DNA from: PHAA01 sp964584415
GTDB taxonomy: Bacteria; Bacillota; Syntrophomonadia; Syntrophomonadales; Syntrophomonadaceae
NCBI GenBank assembly: GCA_964584415.1
Contig: CAZOZX010000074.1
Span: forward strand, 1 to 9,641
Direction: 5' to 3'
Length of the DNA stretch: 9,641 bases
In this document: positions 1 to 6,682 of the stretch, in pieces
Position numbering within the stretch: position 1 is the stretch's first letter
Layout: every line of letters starts with the position of its first letter
Position numbers and translations under genes: made by a program
The notes under the pieces: model-generated
Database searches by the model: none
Told to the model about the DNA's origin: nothing
The model's input: the letters and a program-made list of their open reading frames with translations, nothing else

Positions 1-88
1 CTTGGCTCACCCTGTTTTCTGAAAATCTAATTTACACAATTATACGGACTCAATAAAAAATGGCTATTATAAACATCAAGTCAACAGA

Positions 89-104
89 ATTAAGTATACT
101 TAAT
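89..104. promoter_or_regulatory. 16-bp perfect palindrome in the leader of the 302 gene
   Basis: ATTAAGTATACTTAAT is its own reverse complement over 16 bp. It sits about 200 nt before the 302 start codon and 17 nt before a weak promoter-like pair, TTGAAT (121-126) and TAAAAT (143-148) with 16 nt between them. A dimeric regulator could bind such a site, but the DNA is AT-rich and one copy is weak evidence. The function is inferred only. Confidence 0.25.
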
Positions 105-214
105 ACTTCTCTATATCAGGTTGAATTTATCTGTGAACGGTATAAAATCAGACGTATAGATGGTTTATCAGACTAGGTGAAAATGCTGTCTTCAATCGAA
201 AGCGTATATAAATA

Positions 215-254
215 ATTTGGAGCAATGCCGTTCCAAATCCGGCCAGGATTTGAA
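215..254 (+). promoter_or_regulatory. two mutually exclusive leader hairpins
   Basis: ATTTGGA (215-221) can pair perfectly with TCCAAAT (232-238) across a 10-nt loop. The 3' arm overlaps CAAATCC (234-240), which can instead pair perfectly with GGATTTG (246-252) across the 5-nt loop GGCCA; TT (231-232) and AA (253-254) extend this by two pairs if one C bulges out. Only one of the two can form at a time. They lie 48-87 nt before the ATG at 302. No known riboswitch consensus is recognised and no T-run follows directly, so this may be chance pairing. The rest of 1-301 shows no convincing gene. Confidence 0.25.
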
Positions 255-301
255 TTAAGCTTGCTCTTTGTTTTTGATGTCAGGGGAAGGGAGGTATTTA
301 T

Positions 302-2920
302 ATGTATGAGCGATCGTCTACAGGCATACCGGGATTGGATAAAATCCTCGATGGACTGAGATGGGGAGATAATGTCGTATGGCAGGTTGAAAATATTGAG
401 GAATACAGGGAAATACTTATCCCTTTTGTAAAGCAGTGTATGGCTAATCGATCCAAAGTGGTCTATATGCGCTTCGGCCAACATGAGCCGCTCCTTCAGC
501 CCGACATAATAACCACGATCTATGAACTTGATCCCAATCAGGGATTTGAAGCTTTCTCCAGCCAGGTTCACTCCATTGCAACAATCGAGGGTGAAAAGGC
601 TTGCTATGTATTTGACTGCCTTTCTGATCTTCTATCCGCCTGGGCTACAGACTTAATGATAGGTAATTTCTTTAGAGTTACCTGTCCTTATCTCTTTAAA
701 TTAGATACCATTGCATATTTTGCTTTGATTAAGAACCGCAATACCTATTCCACTATCGCCCGTATCCGCGAAACAACCCAATTACTTCTAGATTTATTTA
801 GGACCGAGGATAAACTCTACATCCATCCTCTGAAGGTATGGAACCGATACTCTCCGACCATGTTTTTGCCGCACGTGCAACAAGGAGACAGTTTCGTTCC
901 GATTACCAGCAGTACCGAGACAGCTCAAATATTTTCCCGCCTGCTGCAGCGAGGGCCCGGTAATGTAGACCATAAGATAGACTATTGGGACCGGATATTC
1001 ATGAATGCCCAGGAATTACTGGAGGAACGAAATCTGGGCCGGCTTGACCCTGATCAGGAAAAGGCCATGATCCATAAACTGTGCACCATGTTACTGGGGC
1101 GTGAGGAACGCATGCTGAATTTAGCGGTGCGTTATTTTAACCTGGAAGATCTGCTAGAGATACGAAATCGATTAGTCGGTTCTGGTTATATCGGCGGAAA
1201 AGCTGTTGGGATGTTATTGGCTCGCAAAATATTATCATCTGATCCCAACACGGACTGGTCTCAGTATTTAGAACCACATGACTCATTCTATATTGGCTCC
1301 GATGTTTTTTATACCTATCTAGTAGAAAATAAGTGCTGGGAGTTACGGCAACAACAAAAAGTGTCCGAGAATTATTTCACTTTAGCGGAACCTCTCCGCA
1401 ACAAAATAATTAAAGGCAGCATGCCTGAGGTAATAATGGACCAGTTTACTCAGATGCTGGATTACTTTGGTCAGTCACCGGTTATAGTCCGTTCCAGTAG
1501 TCTGCTGGAAGATGGTTTTGGCAATGCCTTCGCTGGTAAATACGAAAGCATATTCTGTGTCAATCAGGGCAACCCACAAGAGCGTTATGCCAATTTCGAG
1601 CAGGCCGTGAAAGTAATATTCGCTAGTACAATGAATGAAGATGCTCTGGCCTATCGATTGCAAAGGGGTATGGCGGATAGCGACGAACAGATGGCTTTGC
1701 TGGTCCAGCGGGTTTCTGGAGCTTTGCGCTCTCATTATTTCTTTCCGGACTTAGCTGGAGTAGCCATGTCCCATAACATGTATACCTGGCAAGAGGATAT
1801 GGATCCTGAGGCCGGCATGGTCCGGTTGGTTTTGGGTTTAGGAACAAGGGCAGTGGATCGGGTAGAGGACGATTATCCGCGCATAGTGGCTCTGGATAAA
1901 CCGTCCATCAGACCGGTTTCAGACCCTGATGATATCGGCAGATTTTCTCAGCGCAGAGTAGATGTGCTGGACATCAATAGTAATGATTGGGCTACAATTG
2001 GTCTCCCTGTGCTCGCTGGGCAGAGAAGCGAATTGTCGTGGTGGAAAGAAGTTGCTATTCCTGATTATACAACCATAAATCATTTTCGCCAGATGGGACG
2101 ACCCGTTCCGGATGCATGGATATTGACTTTTGATGAATTATTAAAGGGTGACTTTCCGGAGATGATTAGGAAGATGTTATCCAAAATTAAGGAAGCCTAT
2201 GCTTATCCTATTGACACGGAATTTACTGTTAATTTTGACATCCACGGCGGTCTTCGTTTAAATCTCTTGCAGTGTCGGCCTATGCAGACAGGGGCATCAG
2301 TGTTGGGTCAAGTACTTAACTATTCTTTTGATCACAGTGATTTGCTGTTCTCAACCTATCGCAATACTATGGGTGGTAATCGTCAGCAGCAAATAGATTT
2401 GGTCGTTCATGTCAATCCTTCTGCATATCATGATCTATCGATAAACGAAAAATATCAAACAGCTCGTCTGATAGGGCGCTTGAACCGGCAATTAAAACAG
2501 GGAAATAGTAAAACCATTATGTTACTAGGACCGGGACGATGGGGGAGCAGCACTCCGTCATTAGGGATACCGGTATCCTTTGCCGAAATATGCAATACGT
2601 CAATCCTGGTGGAGGTAGCTCAACAAGACGCGGGCTTCATGCCAGAGTTATCGTTCGGGACACACTTTTTCCAGGACCTGGTTGAAACCGGCATATTCTA
2701 TGTGGCCCTTTTTCCAGGTCAAGACAACGTTATCTATGATCCCCAGAGATTCAATGAATTTGAGAATAGATTCTCGGAAATATTGCCGGAATATAGTAAA
2801 TGGTCAAGTGTAATCCAGGTATATGACACTGCTGATATAGAAGAGAGTTTGTGGCTGGAATCGGATATAAAATCTCAGCAAACGAGTTGCTTTTTCACAC
2901 GCAAGGAAATCGCTAAATAA
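302..2920 (+). CDS. PEP/pyruvate-binding ATP-grasp protein with degenerate KaiC-like N-terminus
   Basis: The product is 872 residues; the ATG at 302 follows AAGGGAGG (287-294) by 7 nt. Residues 6-29 (TGIPGLDKIL...GDNVVWQV) look like the opening of a KaiC/RadA-type RecA fold, but the GxxxxGKT loop expected next is absent (VENIEEYREI); CYVFD (101-105) resembles Walker B. Residues about 290-662 match the N-terminal nucleotide-binding (ATP-grasp) domain of pyruvate phosphate dikinase and PEP synthase: GYIGGKAVGM (295-304), VIVRSSSLLEDG (394-405), AFAGKYES (409-416), LVLGLGTRAVDR (509-520) and LLQCRPMQ (655-662). Residues about 675-845 form a further conserved-looking domain with LLGPGRWGSS (741-750) and SFGTHFFQDL (784-793). 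The phosphohistidine swivel domain and PEP/pyruvate TIM barrel of true PEP synthase are missing, so it should not make PEP by that route. A nucleotide-dependent regulatory or phosphotransfer role is inference. The Cys4 protein begins 55 nt downstream. Domain call confident; function unknown. Confidence 0.85.
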   Translation: MYERSSTGIPGLDKILDGLRWGDNVVWQVENIEEYREILIPFVKQCMANRSKVVYMRFGQHEPLLQPDIITTIYELDPNQGFEAFSSQVHSIATIEGEKACYVFDCLSDLLSAWATDLMIGNFFRVTCPYLFKLDTIAYFALIKNRNTYSTIARIRETTQLLLDLFRTEDKLYIHPLKVWNRYSPTMFLPHVQQGDSFVPITSSTETAQIFSRLLQRGPGNVDHKIDYWDRIFMNAQELLEERNLGRLDPDQEKAMIHKLCTMLLGREERMLNLAVRYFNLEDLLEIRNRLVGSGYIGGKAVGMLLARKILSSDPNTDWSQYLEPHDSFYIGSDVFYTYLVENKCWELRQQQKVSENYFTLAEPLRNKIIKGSMPEVIMDQFTQMLDYFGQSPVIVRSSSLLEDGFGNAFAGKYESIFCVNQGNPQERYANFEQAVKVIFASTMNEDALAYRLQRGMADSDEQMALLVQRVSGALRSHYFFPDLAGVAMSHNMYTWQEDMDPEAGMVRLVLGLGTRAVDRVEDDYPRIVALDKPSIRPVSDPDDIGRFSQRRVDVLDINSNDWATIGLPVLAGQRSELSWWKEVAIPDYTTINHFRQMGRPVPDAWILTFDELLKGDFPEMIRKMLSKIKEAYAYPIDTEFTVNFDIHGGLRLNLLQCRPMQTGASVLGQVLNYSFDHSDLLFSTYRNTMGGNRQQQIDLVVHVNPSAYHDLSINEKYQTARLIGRLNRQLKQGNSKTIMLLGPGRWGSSTPSLGIPVSFAEICNTSILVEVAQQDAGFMPELSFGTHFFQDLVETGIFYVALFPGQDNVIYDPQRFNEFENRFSEILPEYSKWSSVIQVYDTADIEESLWLESDIKSQQTSCFFTRKEIAK

Positions 2921-2975
2921 TAACTTCCATACACAGATAAATCACATTACGTTTATTAAATAAGGGTGATTGGCT

Positions 2976-3308
2976 ATGAGAGAAACTGACCTCCATAACT
3001 CCACGGAGAAAAATTATGTAAGTGGTAAAGAGTGCAGATATTGCCGGGTGTTTCAAAAACAAGGCCCCCAGCTCTGTAAATATTGCGTAGTATATGGACA
3101 TAGACTAAAATATGTTATCAGAACGGCCATGGGGTTAGACAGTTCGAGCGTAGGTGAGTATTTACCGGCTTTTGACCTAAGTGCACAGGAAATAATTAAG
3201 TTATATAGAAAAGCTGGTTTCGATTGGAACCAAATAGAAGATATCCTTTATGCTATCATTAAAGATAACATCAGGATAATTACGAAACAGGAAAAAGGAC
3301 ACCGTTGA
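2976..3308 (+). CDS. small four-cysteine (putative zinc-binding) protein
   Basis: The product is 110 residues. I chose the ATG at 2976 because AAGGGTG (2962-2968) lies 7 nt before it; the TTG at 2970 is only 1 nt from that site. Cys20, Cys23, Cys34 and Cys37 form CX2CX10CX2C, the spacing of a small zinc knuckle or ribbon, with nearby basic residues (GHRLK). The C-terminal half (about 66-104) is charged and probably helical, including AQEIIKLYRKAGF and IEDILYAIIKDNIR. No signal peptide or membrane segment is seen. I do not recognise the family. It follows the KaiC-like/ATP-grasp gene by 55 nt with no visible terminator, so co-transcription is likely and a functional link possible. Metal binding is inferred from cysteine spacing only; an iron-sulfur site is an alternative. 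Confidence 0.7.
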   Translation: MRETDLHNSTEKNYVSGKECRYCRVFQKQGPQLCKYCVVYGHRLKYVIRTAMGLDSSSVGEYLPAFDLSAQEIIKLYRKAGFDWNQIEDILYAIIKDNIRIITKQEKGHR

Positions 3309-3384
3309 GCCTATACAGCTTAGAACAGATGGATAATCCGTTATTGATTTTCGCCTGATCGTATCCTCCAATTGTCTTCGGATC

Positions 3385-3427
3385 CTTGTCCTTCGAATTA
3401 TCCACCGTGACAATTCTTGAAGGCAAG
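3385..3427 (+). promoter_or_regulatory. bulged hairpin just upstream of the first nitroreductase
   Basis: Three paired blocks stack into one hairpin: CTTG (3385-3388) with CAAG (3424-3427), CCTTC (3390-3394) with GAAGG (3419-3423), and GAATT (3395-3399) with AATTC (3412-3416). T3389 and TT 3417-3418 bulge out, and the loop is 3400-3411. That gives 14 pairs ending 3 nt before the GGGGAGGG ribosome site (3431-3438). No T-run follows, so it is not a normal terminator. It may affect translation start, RNA stability or DNA binding by a regulator; the role is inferred. Confidence 0.35.
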
Positions 3428-3445
3428 TCAGGGGAGGGTAACTTT

Positions 3446-4021
3446 ATGGAGACTAGAGAAGCTATCTACGGCCGTAGGAGCATCAGGAGATACGCGGATA
3501 GGCCTATAGATGCCGCCCTGCTCGAAGAAATTATTGCCGCTGCTCTTATGGCTCCCTCGGGCAATAACACCCAGCCATGGTACTTTCTTGCCGTTCAAAG
3601 CCATGCTCAAATGCAAAAACTAAAAAATATCTTCTGTGAAATTAGTATAGAAATTAAGGAAGATTTGGAGCATCTTTTCCCAAGAAATCCTGAGGTTGTC
3701 AGTGAAACCAGGGGTTTTTTGAAGGGTTTAGGTGAGGCAGCTGTTTGTGTGTTGGTATTTCTGCTGAAGCCCAGTAATGAATACGATCTTACTCTTGTAG
3801 AATCTACCGCAGCTGCTGTTCAAAACCTGTGCTTAATGGCTTATGATAAGGGCATTGGCACCTGTTGGATGACAGCTCCTTTAACCACCGGATTTGCCTC
3901 TACTATTGAAAAAGAGTTCGCTCCAGACAAAAGTAGGTTTTTGGCTGCAGTCACTATGGGATACCCCGCTTTCATTCCGAAGGCTCCGAGAAGGAAACCT
4001 AACCGATTCGATGTAATATAG
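3446..4021 (+). CDS. nitroreductase-family FMN oxidoreductase, first tandem copy
   Basis: The product is 191 residues and probably a cytosolic, FMN-dependent NAD(P)H oxidoreductase of the nitroreductase superfamily. The ATG at 3446 follows GGGGAGGG (3431-3438) by 7 nt and begins METREAIYGRRSIRRY, the usual N-terminus in which the Arg/Ser residues contact FMN phosphate. MAPSGNNTQPWYF (about 35-47) is the second flavin-binding signature, GIGTCWMTAPL (about 144-154) the next conserved block, and APRRK lies near the C-terminus as in the family. The length is normal. The next gene is a paralogue of identical length starting 14 nt after this stop; an ungapped hand alignment gives about 115 identities in 191. 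The physiological substrate cannot be told from sequence; many relatives reduce nitro compounds, quinones or flavins. Confidence 0.9.
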   Translation: METREAIYGRRSIRRYADRPIDAALLEEIIAAALMAPSGNNTQPWYFLAVQSHAQMQKLKNIFCEISIEIKEDLEHLFPRNPEVVSETRGFLKGLGEAAVCVLVFLLKPSNEYDLTLVESTAAAVQNLCLMAYDKGIGTCWMTAPLTTGFASTIEKEFAPDKSRFLAAVTMGYPAFIPKAPRRKPNRFDVI

Positions 4022-4035
4022 CAGGAGGTATGTTT

Positions 4036-4611
4036 ATGGAAACACGCGAAGCAATTTTTAGCCGACGAAGCATAAGAAAATATACCAATGATCCTATTCC
4101 TTCAGATATTTTGATAAGTATCCTGGAAGGAGCCGTGATGGCGCCTTCTGCCGTCAACAATCAGCCGTGGTATTTTGTGGTTGTGCAAAGTGAGACCCAG
4201 TTGGATAAATTAAAGCGAGTCTTTGGCGATGTCAGCGAGGGGATAAAAACCGTACTAGACCAGCGGTTCCCCAACAATCCTGAAGTTATACGTGAGACTT
4301 TAGGATTCTTTAAAGGATTGGGCGGCGCAAAAGTATGCGTTCTGGCTTTTCTATTAAAGCCCAGCCAGGATTATGACATCATCGCAGTCGAATCAGTAGC
4401 TGCCTCCATTGAAAACCTGTGCCTGATGGCTTATGACCATGGCATAGGATCATGTTGGATGACCGCACCGCTAAGCGCAGGTTTTGGGCCGGTTTTGGAA
4501 CAGGAATTTGCCCATGGCAAAGGGAAATTCATCGCTGCAGTTACTCTCGGCTATCCGGCAGTTGTCCCCATGGCTCCGCGGAGAAAAGAAGGTAGATATA
4601 TTGTCATCTAG
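4036..4611 (+). CDS. nitroreductase-family FMN oxidoreductase, second tandem copy
   Basis: The product is 191 residues. I chose the ATG at 4036 over the ATG at 4030 because AGGAGG (4023-4028) is 7 nt from the former and 1 nt from the latter, and because the protein then starts METREAIFSRRSIRKY, aligning end to end with its upstream neighbour without a gap. The FMN-binding signatures are kept: RRSIRKY near the start, MAPSAVNNQPWYF (about 35-47) and GIGSCWMTAPL (about 144-154). The copies differ most at about 17-33 and 56-75, and at the Gly/Asn pair of the second motif (SGNNTQPW against SAVNNQPW), which may alter substrate choice. The 14-nt gap means one transcript with the first copy. A terminator at 4680 closes the pair. 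Such family members usually act as dimers; a heterodimer is possible but unproven. Confidence 0.9.
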   Translation: METREAIFSRRSIRKYTNDPIPSDILISILEGAVMAPSAVNNQPWYFVVVQSETQLDKLKRVFGDVSEGIKTVLDQRFPNNPEVIRETLGFFKGLGGAKVCVLAFLLKPSQDYDIIAVESVAASIENLCLMAYDHGIGSCWMTAPLSAGFGPVLEQEFAHGKGKFIAAVTLGYPAVVPMAPRRKEGRYIVI

Positions 4612-4679
4612 AATTTGATAGCGTGATTTACATGTTATCAATGTACTTTGTAAATGGTTCAAATCCATACATCATGCCG

Positions 4680-4716
4680 AAAGGGAGAATTAATTATAGA
4701 ATTGTCTCTCTTTTTT
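4680..4716 (+). terminator. intrinsic terminator after the nitroreductase pair
   Basis: AAAGGGAGA (4680-4688) pairs with TCTCTCTTT (4705-4713) over 9 bp including one G-U pair, with an AT-rich 16-nt loop, and a run of six T (4711-4716) partly overlaps the 3' arm. It lies 69 nt after the nitroreductase stop and separates that operon from tupABC. The stem is modest in GC but the T-run is good. Confidence 0.65.
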
Positions 4717-4857
4717 AATTACAGGACTAAGTAAGCATAATACAGCATTATTTTTGAGCAACAAGTAAACTAATGATAATCTTCACAATATAAAAGGGCA
4801 AAAAATCAGAATATTAGCAGGATAATTGGAATAATTAGTCGAAAATAACCACAGTTG

Positions 4858-4863
4858 TATAAT
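4858..4863 (+). promoter_or_regulatory. candidate -10 box for the tup leader
   Basis: A perfect TATAAT lies just before the riboswitch, but the hexamer 17 nt upstream (TTAGTC) is a poor -35 box. Transcription from this box would start near 4870, which would cut into the outer riboswitch stem beginning at 4866, so the real promoter may be further upstream. I see no gene and no other clear signal in 4717-4857. Confidence 0.25.
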
Positions 4864-4865
4864 AT

Positions 4866-4962
4866 TTCTCCGATCCTAATTTTCTGGAGCCATAGTGGTA
4901 TGAGGATTAGGACTCAAGGTACATTAGGAAACTAACGTGCCTCCCGCAATTGGAAAGGAGAG
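4866..4962 (+). promoter_or_regulatory. Moco/Tuco-type (molybdenum/tungsten cofactor) riboswitch aptamer
   Basis: The 3' core GCC-TCCCG-CAAT-TGGAAAGG (4939-4958) matches, as I recall it, the conserved 3' part of the E. coli moaA leader, the founding Moco RNA. Around it: an outer stem TTCTCC (4866-4871) with GGAGAG (4957-4962); an arm TCCTAAT (4874-4880) with ATTAGGA (4906-4912); and a 10-bp arm 4918-4927/4932-4941 with one A-C mismatch, capped by a GAAA (GNRA) tetraloop at 4928-4931. The 5' arm between the outer stem and the tetraloop arm is short, fitting the form lacking a full P3 that has been associated with tungsten cofactor. Placement directly before the tungstate importer genes supports Tuco rather than Moco sensing. 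Ligand identity is inferred; the class match is strong. Confidence 0.85.
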
Positions 4963-4983
4963 TGAGATTTTCGGAAAAGCTAT

Positions 4984-5019
4984 AAGTCAAGTTTGCTTCA
5001 GTTGCGGGCTTGGCTTTTT
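4984..5019 (+). terminator. riboswitch expression-platform terminator
   Basis: AAGTCAAG (4984-4991) pairs with CTTGGCTT (5009-5016), and TTTGC (4992-4996) continues with GCGGG (5004-5008), giving a 13-bp hairpin with four G-U pairs and a 7-nt loop, ending in TTTTT (5015-5019). It lies 21 nt after the aptamer and 59 nt before tupA. This fits transcription attenuation in which ligand-bound RNA permits the terminator. The matching antiterminator was not identified; AAAAGC (4975-4980) could pair with GCTTTT (5013-5018) as part of one. The T-run is short, so some read-through is expected. Confidence 0.6.
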
Positions 5020-5078
5020 GTCTTGCAATGACTGGGAGACAAGGACTGGTAAATTATTTTTAAGGAGGAAGACTAAAA

Positions 5079-5954
5079 GTGTTAAGAAACAAGAGATTAA
5101 TTACCTTGGCAATTGTTATGATATTTATGCTGAGCATAGTCGGGTGCGCTCAAAAGGTTGCTGAACAGCCTAAGACACCGGCTAATCCTAATGTGATACT
5201 TGCTACCACCACCAGCACCCAAGACAGTGGCTTGCTGGAGGTTCTTATTCCCGAATTCCAGAAACAGACCGGCTATGTGGTTAAGACCGTTGCAGTAGGC
5301 AGTGGAGCTGCCCTGGCCATGGGCGAAAAGGGTGAAGCAGACGTACTTTTAGTACATTCACCGGCAGCGGAGAAAGCCTTGGTTGAAAAAGGATTTGGCA
5401 CCAATTATCAGCTTATCATGCATAATGACTTCCTAATTATCGGTCCCGCCAATGATCCGGCTGGCATAAAGGGCATGAAGAGTTCAGCTGAAGCATTGAA
5501 GAAAATTAAAGAGACGAATAATATGTTTATATCGCGTGGAGATAAATCAGGAACCCATACCATGGAATTGGGATTATGGAAAGCAGCAGGGATTACTCCT
5601 GCGGTCGCAAACTATTATCAGGAAACTGGCCAGGGCATGGGGGCTACCCTTACTGTAGCCAATCAGAAAAATGCATATACCCTGACTGACCGGGCCACAT
5701 TCCTTGCTCAACAAAAGAACATAAGCCTGGTTCCCGTGGTGGAAGGCGAAAAAGCTCTGCTGAACATCTATCATGTAATGACCGTAAATCCGGAAAAATG
5801 GCCTAAAGTTAATGCTGAAGGTGGTAAAGCCTTTGCTGACTTTATGGTAGCTCCAGCCACCCAGGAAATGATCAGCAAGTTCGGTATTGATAAATACGGC
5901 CAGGCATTATTCTTCCCAGATGCCGGCAAAAATGAAGCAGATCTAGGCAAGTAA
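5079..5954 (+). CDS. tupA: tungstate ABC transporter substrate-binding lipoprotein TupA
   Basis: The product is 291 residues, captures tungstate outside the membrane and hands it to TupB. The GTG at 5079 follows AAGGAGG (5062-5068) by 10 nt, and this start gives a proper lipoprotein signal: basic MLRNKR, a hydrophobic stretch to residue 21, and lipobox IVGC with Cys23 as the lipidated residue. After a Pro-rich linker, TTTSTQDSGLL (43-53) is the TupA oxyanion-binding signature, distinct from ModA. Other conserved blocks are VGSGAALAMGEKGEADVLL (73-91), ISRGDKSGTHTME (151-163), whose Arg and Ser/Thr probably contact the oxyanion, and YTLTDRATFLA (200-210). The length is normal. tupB starts 29 nt downstream and tupC follows, so the importer is complete. 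The riboswitch and terminator upstream suggest feedback by tungsten cofactor. Molybdate binding is a less likely alternative. Confidence 0.93.
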   Translation: MLRNKRLITLAIVMIFMLSIVGCAQKVAEQPKTPANPNVILATTTSTQDSGLLEVLIPEFQKQTGYVVKTVAVGSGAALAMGEKGEADVLLVHSPAAEKALVEKGFGTNYQLIMHNDFLIIGPANDPAGIKGMKSSAEALKKIKETNNMFISRGDKSGTHTMELGLWKAAGITPAVANYYQETGQGMGATLTVANQKNAYTLTDRATFLAQQKNISLVPVVEGEKALLNIYHVMTVNPEKWPKVNAEGGKAFADFMVAPATQEMISKFGIDKYGQALFFPDAGKNEADLGK

Positions 5955-5983
5955 GTAACTAAATTCACTAGGGGTGTGACTGT

Positions 5984-6682
5984 GTGGAACTAATCTGGGA
6001 TGGAATAGTTCAAGCTTTTCGTGTGCTAATAACTCTGGACCCGACCGTCCTCGAAGTGACATGGCTGACCTTAAGAGTATCCGGAAGTGCCACCTTAATA
6101 AGTGTCATTATTGGCGTCCCAATCGGGTGCCTGCTGGCATTAAAGCAATTCCCAGGTCGTAACTTTCTGGTCAGTCTAGCTAATTTCGGAATGGGACTGC
6201 CTCCGGTCGTCGTGGGTTTGTGGGTAAGTATATTTTTATGGCGTTCTGGCCCGTTTGGATCATTAAACATAATTTACACTCCCTATGCAATCGTAATTGC
6301 TCAATCTGTCATTGCTTCGCCAATTGTGATCAGTTTTACTCTGGCCGCTATACAGCAGATCAATCCCCGTATTCGCATGCAGTTAAGATCGTTAGGTGCC
6401 AATCAACTGCAAATGTTATGGAGCCTGGTCAGAGAGGCCAGGCTGGGGTTGTTGGCAGCCGTGATGGCCGGTTTCGGAGGCGTGGTATCTGAGGTGGGGG
6501 CTTCTATGATGGTCGGCGGTAACATTCCCGGTCAGACCCGGGTACTGACTACCGCCACCGTTCTGGAAGTTAATAAGGGTAATTTTGATATTGCAATAGC
6601 ACTAAGTATAATACTCTTATTATTAGCCTATGGAGTCACCGGTTTTCTAACCATGGCACAACAGTGGAGAAGTAATGCATGA
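5984..6682 (+). CDS. tupB: tungstate ABC transporter permease TupB
   Basis: The product is 232 residues, an integral membrane permease. The GTG at 5984 follows GGGGTG (5971-5976) by 7 nt. Hydrophobic segments at about 33-54, 62-86, 99-123, 155-178 and 202-224 fit five membrane spans. The cytoplasmic coupling (EAA) loop is visible as LRSLGANQLQMLWSLVREAR (134-153), where the ATPase TupC docks. GVVSEVGASMMVGGNIPGQT (166-185) is typical of TupB/ModB-like permeases. The last 4 nt (ATGA, 6679-6682) overlap the tupC start, so the two are translationally coupled. Length and content are normal for the family; nothing looks broken. Confidence 0.92.
   Translation: MELIWDGIVQAFRVLITLDPTVLEVTWLTLRVSGSATLISVIIGVPIGCLLALKQFPGRNFLVSLANFGMGLPPVVVGLWVSIFLWRSGPFGSLNIIYTPYAIVIAQSVIASPIVISFTLAAIQQINPRIRMQLRSLGANQLQMLWSLVREARLGLLAAVMAGFGGVVSEVGASMMVGGNIPGQTRVLTTATVLEVNKGNFDIAIALSIILLLLAYGVTGFLTMAQQWRSNA

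Noticed and set aside
60..176. 38-codon open frame starting ATGGCTATT in the leader region
   Set aside because: No ribosome site before it, AT-rich composition and no recognisable motif; likely chance.
302..2920. Annotation as PEP synthase or pyruvate phosphate dikinase
   Set aside because: Only the nucleotide-binding ATP-grasp domain is recognisable; the phosphohistidine and PEP/pyruvate domains are not present.
2970..2975. TTG at 2970 as start of the Cys4 protein
   Set aside because: Only 1 nt from the ribosome site; the ATG at 2976 has the proper 7-nt spacing.
3386..3445. TTG at 3386 as start of the first nitroreductase
   Set aside because: The extra 20 residues have no family match and lie across a hairpin; the ATG at 3446 has a strong ribosome site and aligns with the paralogue.
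4629..4672. tRNA-like pattern: TACAT/ATGTA stem with a 7-nt loop, then ATGG-TTCAAAT-CCAT resembling a T-arm
   Set aside because: No D-arm, no matching acceptor stem, no CCA, and position 37 of the would-be anticodon loop is C; at most a decayed relic, probably chance.
4937..5164. 75-residue open frame overlapping the riboswitch and the start of tupA
   Set aside because: It lies across the structured RNA leader and in a different frame from tupA; no family match.
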